From contig CAYGTO010000012.1 of NCBI GenBank assembly GCA_964352815.1, forward strand, positions 1-49,653: a stretch of 49,653 nucleotides of DNA, given 5' to 3'. This DNA is from CAYGTO01 sp964352815 (GTDB lineage: Bacteria > Pseudomonadota > Alphaproteobacteria > Rickettsiales > UBA3002). The translations under genes and the position numbers were made by a program. The notes under the pieces are model-generated. The model had not been told where the DNA came from. It searched no databases and saw nothing but the letters and a program-made list of their open reading frames with translations. Position 1 is the first letter of the stretch, and each line of letters starts with the position of its first letter. Positions 49,562-49,653 of this stretch are shown here, piece after piece.

Positions 49562-49594
49562 GAGACAGGCGAAGTCAATCCCTGTCTCTCCGCC
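49562..49594. repeat. tRNA-Ser 3'-end-like fragment in a hairpin
   Basis: GAGACAGG (49562-49569) pairs with CCTGTCTC (49581-49588), and AATCCCTGTCTCTCCGCC (49577-49594) resembles the 3' end of a tRNA-Ser (AATCCCATCCTCTCCGCC). It may be a degenerate tRNA remnant or the edge of an element beyond the window. Confidence 0.4.
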
Positions 49595-49653
49595 CGCCTC
49601 CCTATCAGGATATTTGGACTCCATCGAGGATCGATATAACGATTGGTTTGGCG

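Noticed and set aside
49540..49653. Possible tmRNA or other RNA gene at the end of the window
   Set aside because: Only a tRNA-Ser-like 3' end and one hairpin are seen; no acceptor stem or tag frame could be matched.
1..49653. CRISPR arrays
   Set aside because: The repeats are dispersed singly and do not form regularly spaced direct repeat arrays; no cas-like gene is present.

Overview
The window looks like a chromosomal segment of a free-living or facultatively host-associated alphaproteobacterium of moderate GC. The gene orders mltB-rlpA-tmk-holB-metG-tatD-MBL and argS-SPOR-nagZ-tatABC-serS-surE-pcm-nlpD, and yajC-secD with an Mth938-like gene, are the ones I associate with Alphaproteobacteria. 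The mix of queuosine synthesis, glutaryl-CoA dehydrogenase, histidinol phosphatase and hydroxysqualene dehydroxylase argues against a strongly reduced symbiont. The order (Micavibrionales, Rickettsiales-like, Rhodospirillales) cannot be decided from the sequence alone. No phage, IS transposase, integrase or CRISPR array is visible.

Layout. 1-3.8 kb: end of era, a MAPEG protein, recO, a tandem pair of DUF192 proteins and an unknown Gly/Trp-tailed protein. 3.8-4.6 kb: a compositionally alien islet with a structured leader, a very acidic 88-residue protein and its own terminator. 4.7-7.0 kb: queE, queC, queF. 7.0-8.3 kb: a glycerol-1-phosphate dehydrogenase-like gene. 8.3-14.9 kb: cell wall, replication and translation operon. 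15-24.2 kb: cobB, dadA, hydrolase, gcdH, hisN-like, trmFO, a small membrane protein with a candidate Fur-controlled promoter, hpnE and an Fe superoxide dismutase with a Tat-like leader. 24.2-37.9 kb: mostly minus-strand housekeeping block (secD, yajC, rpmG, nlpD, pcm, surE, serS, tatCBA, nagZ, SPOR, argS), with galU on plus. 37.9-41.3 kb: lipoprotein, tRNA-Phe with a nearby relic, a peptidoglycan-binding-like protein, yacG, trhO. 41.6-49.2 kb: parC, a putative papain-fold protein, acpS, pdxJ, rpoZ, lipA, ratA-like, csp. The window closes with tRNA-Ser flanked by partial tRNA-Ser-like sequences.

The most unusual feature is a dense set of dispersed repeats, about one per 3.6 kb, nearly all starting GTCAT and ending ATGAC. 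One family (five copies; family A here) carries up to three hairpins. Their stems differ between copies but remain paired, while their loops stay CAGNAG or the complement CTNCTG. The loops of two neighbouring hairpins in one copy are complementary to each other, which suggests a kissing-loop RNA or a DNA cruciform substrate. One copy supplies the last residues and stop codon of recO; three sit inside operons.

Several operons lack a gene I expect there: a D-Ala-D-Ala carboxypeptidase between rlpA and tmk, scpAB between nagZ and tatA, and secF after secD. All product names come from reading the translations; no database search was possible.
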